DNA from: JBEKTW01 sp049515655 | Lineage (GTDB): Bacteria > Bacteroidota > Ignavibacteria > UBA10030 > SZUA-254 | NCBI GenBank assembly: GCA_049515655.1 | Contig: JBEKTW010000032.1 | Span: 1-63,653 of the forward strand | Direction of reading: 5' to 3' | DNA length: 63,653 nucleotides | Shown: positions 1 through 8,942 of the stretch, piece after piece | Layout of the letters: each line of letters starts with the position of its first letter | Numbering within the stretch: the stretch's first letter is position 1 | Program-made: the position numbers and the translations under genes | Notes under the pieces: generated by a model | The model's input: the letters and a program-made list of their open reading frames with translations, nothing else | The model's database searches: none | What the model was told of the DNA's origin: nothing

Positions 1-87
1 AGCAACAAGTATGAATGACCGTACAAATCATTTCCTGCAGGTGAAAAAAATGTTGCTTCTCAAATAAGCGGTGCAGAAAAGAAGCAA

Positions 88-108
88 TCCCGCGTATTTT
101 GTGCGGGA
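88..108. terminator. possible hairpin terminator of an upstream gene
   Basis: TCCCGC at 88-93 pairs with GCGGGA at 103-108 around a 9-nt loop. It may end a gene lying before the window. There is no clear T-run, so this is a weak call. Confidence 0.3.
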
Positions 109-150
109 GTGCTGGTACGGTAAATGAATCCCCGGAACATTATTACTTCA

Positions 151-193
151 AACAAACAAACAAACTAACAAACTAACTAACTATATAACTAGT
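151..193. repeat. low-complexity CAAA/CTAA tract
   Basis: A run of AAAC and AACT units lies just before the nitroreductase gene. A related tract in the opposite sense (TTAGATAGTTGGTTAGTTG-like) follows the archease gene at about 14014-14045. It is tetranucleotide-rich spacer DNA with no coding potential. Confidence 0.6.
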
Positions 194-219
194 GTAACAA
201 TTTGTATCGGAGAAAACCT

Positions 220-867
220 ATGAAACGAAAATCGGGTTATTGGATCCAGATTCTGCTCATGACGATCCTTTCGCTTGGACTGAATGCACAGGATCTAAAA
301 CCAATTGAGCTTCCGAGGCCTGATACATCGGGCGGGAAACCGTTGATGGAAGCGCTGAAGCTTCGTAAGTCATCGCGGTCGTTTGGGGCGGAGAAGCTGT
401 CGAAGCAACAAATTTCCAATTTACTCTGGGCGGCCTTCGGGATCAATCGTCCCGACGGCCATCGGACTGCACCCTCGGCGATGAACTGGCAGGAGATCGA
501 TATTTACGTTGCCGTGGAAGACGGTCTCTTCTTGTACGATGCAAAGGCGCATAGGCTCAACCAGATTCTCAAGGAGGACCTCCGGGAGAAGACCGGTACT
601 CAGGCCTACGTGAAAGACGCGTTCATGAATCTTGTTTACGTTGCCGACCTTTCAAAGACGAAACGGGCATCGCAGGATGACCAGAGTTTGTATACCGGCG
701 CGGACTGCGGCTTCGTGGCGCAAAACGTCTACCTCTATTGTGCATCGGAAGGACTTGCGGCGGTCGTACGCGGTTCAATCGACAGAACCGTTCTTTCAAA
801 GGCGATGAACCTCCGGGCCGATCAGAAAATCATCCTCGCACAGACAGTTGGGTATCCGAAGAAATAG
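220..867 (+). CDS. secreted SagB/ThcOx-type nitroreductase family protein
   Basis: This 215-aa protein has the nitroreductase fold typical of the SagB-type group. Such proteins bind FMN and use it for oxidations or reductions; the substrate here is unknown. The start at 220 is preferred because GGAG lies 7 nt upstream and a signal peptide follows (basic start, hydrophobic core ending 'LGLNA'), so the mature enzyme is exported. An earlier TTG at 202 would bury the signal. Recognisable segments are 'RKSSRSF' near the start of the fold, 'LLWAAFGINR', 'TAPSAMNWQEIDIYV' and 'DCGFVAQNVYLYCASEGLA'. It stands alone with no partner peptide or cyclodehydratase gene, so a role in peptide tailoring is not suggested. 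Confidence 0.8.
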   Translation: MKRKSGYWIQILLMTILSLGLNAQDLKPIELPRPDTSGGKPLMEALKLRKSSRSFGAEKLSKQQISNLLWAAFGINRPDGHRTAPSAMNWQEIDIYVAVEDGLFLYDAKAHRLNQILKEDLREKTGTQAYVKDAFMNLVYVADLSKTKRASQDDQSLYTGADCGFVAQNVYLYCASEGLAAVVRGSIDRTVLSKAMNLRADQKIILAQTVGYPKK

Positions 868-946
868 TTTTTTGGCGGCCGGCTGTGCAAACGAAAGTTA
901 TCAATAACGATGGAACATACAATAGTTGCTTTCACCACGACCTGAG

Positions 947-3900
947 ATGGCGGAAACTTTGAAATCGCTGGGAATATGCGTGGGCGCCTCAACCCTCAAG
1001 GTTGTCGAGCTTGATGAGGAGCGTAACATCGTCCGCTCCGTCGCGTGGAAACATGAATGCAACCCTCGAAAGGTGTTGAATGATACTCTGGAGTCTCTGA
1101 ATCTTGAGAATTATTCATCGGTGACGTTGACGGGAAGGAAACTCAAAGACCTCGTAAATCTGCCAGTGATCACGGAGGTCGAAGCCGCCGAGCACGCCCT
1201 CAAGCATATTCTGAGGGACACAAAAGATACATTCAACGCGTTGATAAGCCTCGGGGGCGAAAATTTCATCGTCTATGAACTGGATGACCGGAGGAACATT
1301 GTCAACGTTCATACCGGCAACAAATGCGCTTCCGGAACCGGTGAATTTTTCCTGCAGCAAATCCGAAGGATGAATGTCGGGGCCGAAGAAGCAATTGAGC
1401 AGGCACGAGGTTCTACGCCTTACTATGTTTCCGGGAGATGCTCCGTATTCTGCAAGAGCGATTGCACGCATGCTCTAAACAAAGGAGTGCCAATCGGCAC
1501 TATCTGCGCGGGTCTCGGGAATATGATCGCGGAAAAGGTTTTGGAATTGCTGAAGTCGGTGCAGAAAAAAAATATCCTTGTCGTCGGAGGCGTCACGAAA
1601 AATGCTTACGTCGTGGGCAAGCTAAGAGAGAGCGTAGAAAACCTTGTCGTTCCCCGGGAAGCGGACATGTTCGAAGCTCTCGGTGCGGCAATCTATGCCC
1701 TTGAGAACCGGAGAAAGCCCGGGACGAGAATCTTCATCGATGAGAAGAAGAGTTCATTCGGTCAATTGCCCGCACTGGCTGAGGCGAGCCGTCTTGTGGA
1801 ATTCACAGAGCAAAAAAAAGGGATGGCGGAAATGGGGGACGAATGCATCCTCGGCCTTGACGTCGGCTCTACGACAACGAAAGCAGTTCTGCTCAGAACG
1901 AAAGATGACGTGACAGTCGCTTCCGTGTACCTGAGAACGAACGGCGACCCCGTTCGGGCGTCGAGAGAATGCTACAAAGAGATCGACCGGCAGCTCCACG
2001 GTCTGGATGTCGGGATCATCGGCCTGGGAGTCACCGGCTCGGGACGACAGATTGCGGGCCTGCACGCGTTGACGGATGGGATTGTCAACGAAATCATCGC
2101 TCACGCCACCGGTGCGACGTTCTTCGACAAAGAGGTCGACACGATCATTGAGATCGGAGGCCAGGATGCCAAGTACACATACCTTGTCAACGGTGTGCCG
2201 TGCGATTACGCGATGAATGAAGCGTGTTCAGCAGGCACGGGTTCTTTTCTTGAGGAGGCGTCGAAGGAAAGCCTGGACATTGATTACCAGGAGATTGGAA
2301 ACCTCGCACTCCAGGCCACATCTCCACCAAATTTCAACGACCAGTGCGCCGCGTTTATCAGCAGCGATGTCAAGAACGCATCCCATGAAGGTATCGGCAG
2401 AGAGAATATTGTTGCAGGGCTGGTCTACTCCATCTGTATGAATTACAACAACCGAGTGAAGGGGTCGCGAAAGGTCGGCGAGAAAATTTTCATGCAGGGA
2501 GGAGTTTGTTACAACCGTGCGGTTCCCCTGGCAATGGCGGCGTTGCTCGGCAAAAAGATCGTTGTACCTCCCGACCCTGGACTGATCGGGGCGTTCGGAG
2601 CCGCACTGGAAATAAAAGACAAGATCGAAAAAAGAACGATCGGCAAAACGAACTTCTCTCTCGCAGAACTCGCCGGAAGGCAGGTCGAGTACGGCGAGAG
2701 TTTTGCCTGTCCGGGGACCAGAGAGAAATGCGACCTCGGCTGTGCCATCAATCTTGTTCGAATAAATGGAAAAAGCTATCCGTTCGGTGGGATCTGCAAC
2801 AAATACTATAATACCCTGCGTCATGTCTCGATCGACCCCGGTTCTCTGGACATGGTTGCGAAGAGGCAGGAATTGGTCTTCCAGAGGAATGGGGGAGGCG
2901 CGGGGAAGACCGTCGGCCTCTCCAAGTCATTCTATACCAACATGATGCACCCTCTCTATTACAATTTCTTTTCGCATCTGGGCATGAGGGTGGTGCTGGG
3001 TGAAAGCGCGGACCCGGAAGGCGTAAGAATGTCTGCCTCGTCATTCTGCTTCCCCGGAGAAGTGGCGCACGGGATGTTCATGAACCTTCTCAAGAAAAAG
3101 CCGGATTACATCTTCCTTCCGCAGGTCGATGAACTTCACGTAGAGGGAAGCGGCGGAGAAGGAAAAGGACACCGGTGCACGTGTGTTCTTGCACAGAGCG
3201 AGCCGTACTATCTTCGCAGCGCCTTCAGGGAAATCGAGCCGAAGCTGATCTCCCCCGTGCTGGATTTCTCCGAAGGGCTGGAGCCCCTGGAAGAAGAATT
3301 CGTGAAGATCGCGAAAGAAATCGGGGAAAACGCTGACAAAGCGAAGGCGGCCTTTACGTACGCGTCCGAAAAGCAACGACAGTTTTCCGCGAAAAGGAAG
3401 GAACTGGGAGACCGGGCACTGGAAGAAATCGAACGGGACACGTCAAGAATAGGAATCGTGATCTTTGGCAGGGCGTACAACGCCTTCGCCGATGAAGCCA
3501 ACCTTGGCATTCCGAGAAAATTCGCTTCAAGGGGCGTGTATGTTATTCCCTTTGATTGCCTGCGGTACGGTGCGGAAGAGTCCATTGAGAATTTGAATTG
3601 GGCAACAGGCCAGGAGATCGTCAAAGCGGCCAGGATTGTGAAAAGGCATCCGCAGCTCTTCGGGGCCTACATCACGAATTTCAGTTGCGGTCCGGATTCG
3701 TTTCTGGTCGGGTACTTCCGGGACATTATGAAAACCAAACCATCGTTGACGCTCGAGCTGGATTCTCACACTGCCGATGCGGGAATCAATACGCGGATCG
3801 AGGCGTTCCTCGACATTATCCAGCGATACCGGTCATTGCGAAGAGAGGACGGCGGGGAGCAGACGTTTAGGGCCGCCGGGCTGAAATCTTCCCGCGGTGA

Positions 3901-5212
3901 ATACAAATTTGTCGCGAGCGATGGAAAAGAGTATTCAGTCAGGGACAAGAGAGTGAGGATGGTGATACCCTCCATGGGTACAATTTCGACTGAACTTGCA
4001 TCGGCGGCATTCCGTGGAATTGGATTCAACGCGGAACCGGATTCCGCTCCCGATTTTCACACCCTCATGCTGGGGAGAGCAAACACTTCGTGCAAAGAAT
4101 GTCTGCCGCTGATCCTGACCACTGCATCGCTGCTCGAATCGATCAAGAAAAGAAAATCGCCGGAGGAAATGCTGCTCTATTTCATGCCGACGGCACACGG
4201 GAATTGCAGGTTTTCTCAATACTATGTCTTTCAGAAGAGACTCATAGAAAAGAAGCGGGTGGAAAATGTCGCACTGCTGACGTTGACGGCGGAAAACAAT
4301 TATGCGGGATTGGGAAACGCCGACCAGATAAAAATCCTCAAGTCCCTTGTTGTCGCCGATGCGATGGACGATATCAGGAACGCATTGCTCGTCCTGGCGG
4401 TTGACCACGACAAAGCGGAAGAGATTTTCACGACCCAGAAGCAGAAAATAAGAGAATGCTTCGAAAGCGGTGCCGGAAATTTGTATGGAGTACTGACGGA
4501 CGTTTCACGCGAGCTTGGCAAGATAGAACTCAGGTATCCATTGTCGGAAGCCAGGAAGGTCCTGCTGGCCGGAGAAATATATGTGAGGAAGGATGAATTT
4601 TGTTCGCAGGAAGTCATCTCGAGACTGGCCAAACGGGACATCGTGACGCGAAGGTCATCGGTTCTCGAATGGCTCTACTACGTTGACTACGTCGTGAAAA
4701 ATGAACCCGGTCATAAGTTCACGTTGGGAGAGTGGACGGAAATGTCCATACGGTCGCTCCTGCATCGCCGTGTTGAACGAAAGGTCAAGTCCATTTTCGC
4801 ATCCAGCGGATTATGTGACCCCGTTATGATCGACATGGAGAAAATCATTGCAGCCGGAAGCCAATTCATCAATCCCGCCATGACGGGAGAAGCCATCGTT
4901 GTCATCGGGACGTTTTTCCGTGAGATGGTGAAGGATGTCCAAGGTATGATCTCCATCGGACCGTTTGCCTGCATGCCGACGAGGGTTATTGAAGCAATCC
5001 TCGGCCGCGAGTCGAAAGTTGCAGGAAATAAACGACTGGATTCGCTGGAGGATATTGATAACCTGAGAAAATTCCATACGTTGCCCTTCCTTTCCATCGA
5101 GGCGGACGGCAATCCATTCCCGCAGATTGTGGAAGCCAGGATAGAGGCCTTCGCGCTACAGGTGGAGCGACTCTGTAACGCGAAAAACGTTGGTGTCATG
5201 GTCCCACCGTGA
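947..5212 (+). CDS. fused acyl-CoA dehydratase activase / double-cubane-type ATP-dependent reductase
   Basis: This 1,421-aa protein belongs to the BadF/HgdC activase superfamily (COG1924) fused to HgdB/DUF2229-type modules. Two actin-like ATPase domains come first. The first starts at 'LGICVGAS' near residue 8 and carries 'CASGTGEFF' and 'CSVFCKSDC'. The second starts at 'LGLDVGSTTTKAVL' near residue 303 and carries 'EIGGQDAKYT', 'NEACSAGTGSF' and 'MQGGVCYN'. The rest (about 580-1400) has scattered Cys motifs such as 'CPGTREKCDLGC', 'NTSCKECLPL' and 'HGNCRFSQY' that probably bind iron-sulfur clusters. In this family ATP hydrolysis drives low-potential electron transfer to a cluster. The substrate of the giant fusions is not established. 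ATG 947 is chosen over TTG 926; neither has a clear ribosome site. The product should be cytoplasmic. Confidence 0.85.
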   Translation: MAETLKSLGICVGASTLKVVELDEERNIVRSVAWKHECNPRKVLNDTLESLNLENYSSVTLTGRKLKDLVNLPVITEVEAAEHALKHILRDTKDTFNALISLGGENFIVYELDDRRNIVNVHTGNKCASGTGEFFLQQIRRMNVGAEEAIEQARGSTPYYVSGRCSVFCKSDCTHALNKGVPIGTICAGLGNMIAEKVLELLKSVQKKNILVVGGVTKNAYVVGKLRESVENLVVPREADMFEALGAAIYALENRRKPGTRIFIDEKKSSFGQLPALAEASRLVEFTEQKKGMAEMGDECILGLDVGSTTTKAVLLRTKDDVTVASVYLRTNGDPVRASRECYKEIDRQLHGLDVGIIGLGVTGSGRQIAGLHALTDGIVNEIIAHATGATFFDKEVDTIIEIGGQDAKYTYLVNGVPCDYAMNEACSAGTGSFLEEASKESLDIDYQEIGNLALQATSPPNFNDQCAAFISSDVKNASHEGIGRENIVAGLVYSICMNYNNRVKGSRKVGEKIFMQGGVCYNRAVPLAMAALLGKKIVVPPDPGLIGAFGAALEIKDKIEKRTIGKTNFSLAELAGRQVEYGESFACPGTREKCDLGCAINLVRINGKSYPFGGICNKYYNTLRHVSIDPGSLDMVAKRQELVFQRNGGGAGKTVGLSKSFYTNMMHPLYYNFFSHLGMRVVLGESADPEGVRMSASSFCFPGEVAHGMFMNLLKKKPDYIFLPQVDELHVEGSGGEGKGHRCTCVLAQSEPYYLRSAFREIEPKLISPVLDFSEGLEPLEEEFVKIAKEIGENADKAKAAFTYASEKQRQFSAKRKELGDRALEEIERDTSRIGIVIFGRAYNAFADEANLGIPRKFASRGVYVIPFDCLRYGAEESIENLNWATGQEIVKAARIVKRHPQLFGAYITNFSCGPDSFLVGYFRDIMKTKPSLTLELDSHTADAGINTRIEAFLDIIQRYRSLRREDGGEQTFRAAGLKSSRGEYKFVASDGKEYSVRDKRVRMVIPSMGTISTELASAAFRGIGFNAEPDSAPDFHTLMLGRANTSCKECLPLILTTASLLESIKKRKSPEEMLLYFMPTAHGNCRFSQYYVFQKRLIEKKRVENVALLTLTAENNYAGLGNADQIKILKSLVVADAMDDIRNALLVLAVDHDKAEEIFTTQKQKIRECFESGAGNLYGVLTDVSRELGKIELRYPLSEARKVLLAGEIYVRKDEFCSQEVISRLAKRDIVTRRSSVLEWLYYVDYVVKNEPGHKFTLGEWTEMSIRSLLHRRVERKVKSIFASSGLCDPVMIDMEKIIAAGSQFINPAMTGEAIVVIGTFFREMVKDVQGMISIGPFACMPTRVIEAILGRESKVAGNKRLDSLEDIDNLRKFHTLPFLSIEADGNPFPQIVEARIEAFALQVERLCNAKNVGVMVPP

Positions 5213-5536
5213 CACCAACTCCGGACGTGGACATGCAAAGGCCGCCAAGTGTTTTGCCACGCACCATACCCTTTGCGACCTTTGCGAATCTTTTCTTTGC
5301 GTGCGTTAAAGTTTCTTAAACCACTAAGAGCACAAAGAAACACAAAGATCGCAAAGCGCTTTGGCGCGGACCCCTTTTTGCGGCTTCTGCAAATCTTTTC
5401 TCGGCGTCCTTTCCGATAATGCTCTTAACTGCTTTGATTCCTTCAGCAAAATTCCCTATTTTGGTATCGTCTTCTCGTAGTATTAAGATATGCGTGTCAG
5501 ATTTATCTTCTCAATGCTCTGAAAACATAGACAAGA
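5213..5536. other. intergenic region with a CTTTGCG/CACAAAG repeat
   Basis: No gene is visible. About 5266-5360 holds alternating CTTTGCG and CACAAAG/CGCAAAG words, partly self-complementary. The same kind of element recurs after the histidine kinase gene at about 22362-22400 (TTTGTGTCCTTTGTGGT). The remainder before 5537 is AT-rich and probably carries the promoter of the next gene. Confidence 0.5.
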
Positions 5537-8221
5537 ATGAACATTCAGGAACTCGATCGAATTTTCAAACCCCAACGTATCGCTCTCATCGGGGTCACAT
5601 CCAATCCTCTCAGTGTCGGTGGGAAAGTATTGAACAATCTGGTGGGCGGTGGATTTCAGGGTGTCGTGTATCCCGTGAATCCATCGTTCGAGGCCGTGCT
5701 CGGGATACAATGCTATCCGGATATCAAGAGTCTGCCGAGGAAACCGGATCTGGGCGTCATCTGCGCTCCGGCACCGCAGGTTCCTGAAATCGTACGGCTA
5801 TGCGGCGAAGCTGGAATCCTCGGGCTCATCATCATTTCATCCGGATTCAGGGAGACGGGAGCCGAAGGCCACGCCCTTGAAGAGCAAGTCAGGGTACAGT
5901 TGAAGAAATTCGAAGGAATGAGAATCCTCGGGCCGAATTGCCTGGGATTCGTTTCACCGCTGCAGAATCTCAATGTTAGCTTTGCCCCCAGCATGCCGAA
6001 GGAAGGCAGCATCGCATTTGTTTCGCAGTCCGGAGCGCTGTGCTCCTCCGTGCTGGACTGGGCGCTCGAGGAGAAAGTGGGGTTTTCTTACTTCGTCTCG
6101 ATCGGGAATACGCTGGATGTCGACTTCGGGGATCTCATCGACTACTTCGGCGAGGACGAAAAAACGAAGTCGATTATCCTCTACATCGAATCGATCGCAG
6201 ATGCGCGAAAGTTCATGTCGGCCGCCCGGGCCTTCGCGCGGACGAAGCCGATCATTGCCTACAAAGCCGGGAGATTCCTCGAGTCGGCCGAAGCGGCTGC
6301 ATCGCACACCGGCGCCATGGCTTCGGAGGACGCGGTGTATGAGGCGGCATTCAAGCGCGTCGGGATGGCGCGGGTTATGAACATCGGAGAGATCTTCGAC
6401 TGCGCCGATCTGATTGGAAGAAAGAAGATTCCGTTCGGGCCGCGCCTCGGGATTGTCACGAATGCGGGCGGTCCCGGCGTTATGGCGACGGATTCACTCA
6501 TCGCCGCGAACGGTGTTCTTGCCCGGCTCTCCGACGAAAGCATAAGCCAGCTCAACGAAGGTCTTCCGTCTGCCTGGTCGCATAGAAATCCCGTCGACGT
6601 GCTGGGTGACGCCCGGTCCAAACGCATCGTGAAAGCGGTCGAAATTCTTCTGAAAGACTCCAGCGTTGATGCCGTCCTGGTCATTCTCACACCTCAGGCG
6701 ATGACAAACCCGACTTCAACGGCAAAGGCCGTGGGCCAGCTCGCCGCCGCCACACCAAAGCCGATCCTGGCGGCGTGGTTGGGCGGGAAAAGTATGCGGG
6801 AAGGAATTCAAGTCCTCAATGAGTCGGGTATCGCAACGTACGCGACACCGGAGCAGGCCATTCGTGCCTTCATGACGCTGGTGGAGTATTCCCGCAACCT
6901 TGAGAGTCTCTATGAGACCCCGAAGGACATTCCGGTTCAATTCCCACTGGACCGGAAAAAAATCCGATTCCAATTTGACCAGATCGCCGCCAGGCAAGGA
7001 TCGGTTCTGTCGGAAAGTGCTTCGAAAACGATTCTGGAGGCTTACGGCATACCCTGCACCCACACCCGGGAGGCGGCGAAACCGGAAGAAGCAGTGAAGA
7101 TCGCGAAAGAAATCGGCTACCCCGTTGTTCTCAAAATTCTATCTTCGGACATCACGCACAAAACCGACGTCGGTGGCGTGGCGCTTGACCTTCAGGACGA
7201 AGCCATGGTGCGTGACGCGTTCAGGCGAATCACGGCAAGCGCCCGCGAGAGGATGCCCCACGCTCATATCGAAGGCGTCACCGTGCAGGAGATGGCGAGC
7301 ACTCATGACGCCGTTGAGCTGATTCTGGGAACGAAGAAAGATCCCACCTTTGGTACCGTCCTCATGGTCGGTTCGGGTGGAGTCGCCGCCGAGCTTTTCG
7401 CAGACCGCGTCCTCGGTTTCCCGCCGCTGAACGAACGACTGTGCCGACGCATGCTGGAATCGCTCAAGGTGTGGCCGCTTCTCCAGGGCTACCGGGGCAA
7501 GCCCGCGGCAAATGTTGAAAAATTGATCGAAGTCTTGATCCGCCTCTCATACCTCGTTGCGGATTATCCCGAAATCGGGGAGCTGGACGTTAATCCACTC
7601 CTCGTCAATCCATCGGATGCCGTCGCCCTCGATGCTCGTGTCGTCCTCGATCGGGAAATTATCTCCCAACCTATTAAACCATATTCTCACCTGGCGCTGC
7701 GACCCTACCCGGAAGAATTCGTGCATGAAATTACGCTGGCGGATACCCCGCTGACCTTGCGGCCCATAAAGCCGGAGGACGAACCGATGTGGTTTGAGTT
7801 GCTGGAAAGCTGCTCAAAGGAATCGCTCTATACCCGCTTCCGTGCGTTCATCAATTGGAAGACGCACCAGGTGGCGTCCCGCTATTGCTTCATCGACTAT
7901 GAACGTGAAATTGCCATCGTTGCCGAGGTTGTGGAAAAGGGAATCCGCAAACTTCTCGGCGTCGGGCGGCTCATCGCTGAAGCGGATCTTCAGAGCGTCG
8001 AGTATGCCGTGCTGGTCACCGACGCATGGCAGAACAAAGGACTGGGGAGCGTGCTGACGCGCTACTGCGTGGACATCGCCCGGGATTGGGGAATGAAAAG
8101 AATTATTGCACACACAAACTCAGACAACCCGCGGATGGTCGCAGTATTCCGAAAGCTCGGTTTTGAGATCATTCCGGATGAGGCAGGGTCGGATATTACT
8201 GCCATACTCGTTCTTGCATAG
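5537..8221 (+). CDS. ADP-forming acyl-CoA synthetase fused to a GNAT acetyltransferase
   Basis: This 894-aa protein has the Pat/PatZ layout. A CoA-binding Rossmann domain (about 1-140) and a succinyl-CoA ligase-like domain (about 150-300) are followed by an ATP-grasp domain (about 480-700, with 'GYPVVLKILSSDITHKTDVG') and a GNAT domain (about 720-894). The synthetase part interconverts acyl-CoA plus ADP and phosphate with acid plus ATP. The GNAT part would acetylate protein lysines or amines. A His in 'AAASHTGAMA' falls at residue 257, where the phosphorylated catalytic His of NDP-forming synthetases sits, so the synthetase may be active rather than only a sensor as proposed for enteric Pat. 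No ribosome site is evident. Confidence 0.85.
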   Translation: MNIQELDRIFKPQRIALIGVTSNPLSVGGKVLNNLVGGGFQGVVYPVNPSFEAVLGIQCYPDIKSLPRKPDLGVICAPAPQVPEIVRLCGEAGILGLIIISSGFRETGAEGHALEEQVRVQLKKFEGMRILGPNCLGFVSPLQNLNVSFAPSMPKEGSIAFVSQSGALCSSVLDWALEEKVGFSYFVSIGNTLDVDFGDLIDYFGEDEKTKSIILYIESIADARKFMSAARAFARTKPIIAYKAGRFLESAEAAASHTGAMASEDAVYEAAFKRVGMARVMNIGEIFDCADLIGRKKIPFGPRLGIVTNAGGPGVMATDSLIAANGVLARLSDESISQLNEGLPSAWSHRNPVDVLGDARSKRIVKAVEILLKDSSVDAVLVILTPQAMTNPTSTAKAVGQLAAATPKPILAAWLGGKSMREGIQVLNESGIATYATPEQAIRAFMTLVEYSRNLESLYETPKDIPVQFPLDRKKIRFQFDQIAARQGSVLSESASKTILEAYGIPCTHTREAAKPEEAVKIAKEIGYPVVLKILSSDITHKTDVGGVALDLQDEAMVRDAFRRITASARERMPHAHIEGVTVQEMASTHDAVELILGTKKDPTFGTVLMVGSGGVAAELFADRVLGFPPLNERLCRRMLESLKVWPLLQGYRGKPAANVEKLIEVLIRLSYLVADYPEIGELDVNPLLVNPSDAVALDARVVLDREIISQPIKPYSHLALRPYPEEFVHEITLADTPLTLRPIKPEDEPMWFELLESCSKESLYTRFRAFINWKTHQVASRYCFIDYEREIAIVAEVVEKGIRKLLGVGRLIAEADLQSVEYAVLVTDAWQNKGLGSVLTRYCVDIARDWGMKRIIAHTNSDNPRMVAVFRKLGFEIIPDEAGSDITAILVLA

Positions 8222-8341
8222 TTCATGAATCTCTGACCGGCTCTTTGGAGTTCACAAGCGAGCCGGGCACGTCGTCGTTTCTTGTTTTCTATGAACGACA
8301 ATTGAAAATCCCGATATGATATTCACAATAAAAGACCCGTC

Positions 8342-8764
8342 ATGAGTTCAAAGCGCGTAACAGGCATCGGAGGAATTTTTTTTAAGTGCAAGGATCCCGC
8401 GAACATCCGCCGGTGGTACAAACGCCATCTGGGTTTGAATACTTCCGACCATGGAACGACCTTCGAATGGCGCAGGACGGACAAACCCGACCAGAAAGGA
8501 TTTTCCGTGTGGGCTCCATTTCCGGAGACCACGGAATACTTCAAGCCCTCCGAAAAGAAATTCATGATCAACTTTCGCGTGGATAAGCTTGAGAGTCTCC
8601 TTGTAACACTGAAAGAAGAGGGCGTTACGATCATCGGTGGGGTGGAGGTGTTTGAATACGGAAAATTCGCCCATATCATAGACCCGGAAGGCAACAAGGT
8701 CGAGCTCTGGGAGCCGAACGATATCGAATACGAAAAGGTGGCCGGCAAGGCGCGAACCTATTGA
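8342..8764 (+). CDS. VOC (glyoxalase/bleomycin-resistance fold) family protein
   Basis: This 140-aa protein has two beta-alpha-beta-beta-beta modules. It starts 'VTGIGGIFFKCKDPANI', has 'WYKRHLGL', and ends with the family's 'HIIDPEGNKVELWEP', whose Glu is usually a metal ligand. VOC proteins bind a divalent metal and act on small molecules, or bind them without catalysis; the substrate cannot be told. It follows the acyl-CoA synthetase gene by 120 bp and may be transcribed on its own. Confidence 0.8.
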   Translation: MSSKRVTGIGGIFFKCKDPANIRRWYKRHLGLNTSDHGTTFEWRRTDKPDQKGFSVWAPFPETTEYFKPSEKKFMINFRVDKLESLLVTLKEEGVTIIGGVEVFEYGKFAHIIDPEGNKVELWEPNDIEYEKVAGKARTY

Positions 8765-8883
8765 AAATTCATCGTGTTACAGATGCCCGTCTCGAAGAAG
8801 CACTCAGCCCGAGCGTCACCGTGCCGCGGAAGAAGTGGGAATCAGGAGTGACTCATGCTTTTCGTGAATCATGAGCTTTGAAG

Positions 8884-8913
8884 TTGACCGTTTTATCCTT
8901 AATTTCTTATGAG
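8884..8913 (+). promoter_or_regulatory. possible promoter of the propeller lipoprotein
   Basis: TTGACC at 8884-8889 and TATGAG at 8908-8913 are 18 nt apart, with the start codon 30 nt further on. The -10 is not ideal. Confidence 0.35.
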
Positions 8914-8942
8914 GATGTAGCATCTTCTTAGGGGCAGTGGCA

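Noticed and set aside
1..18. Possible C-terminal end of an upstream gene (SNKYE then stop).
   Set aside because: Only five codons are visible, with no frame support or family match.
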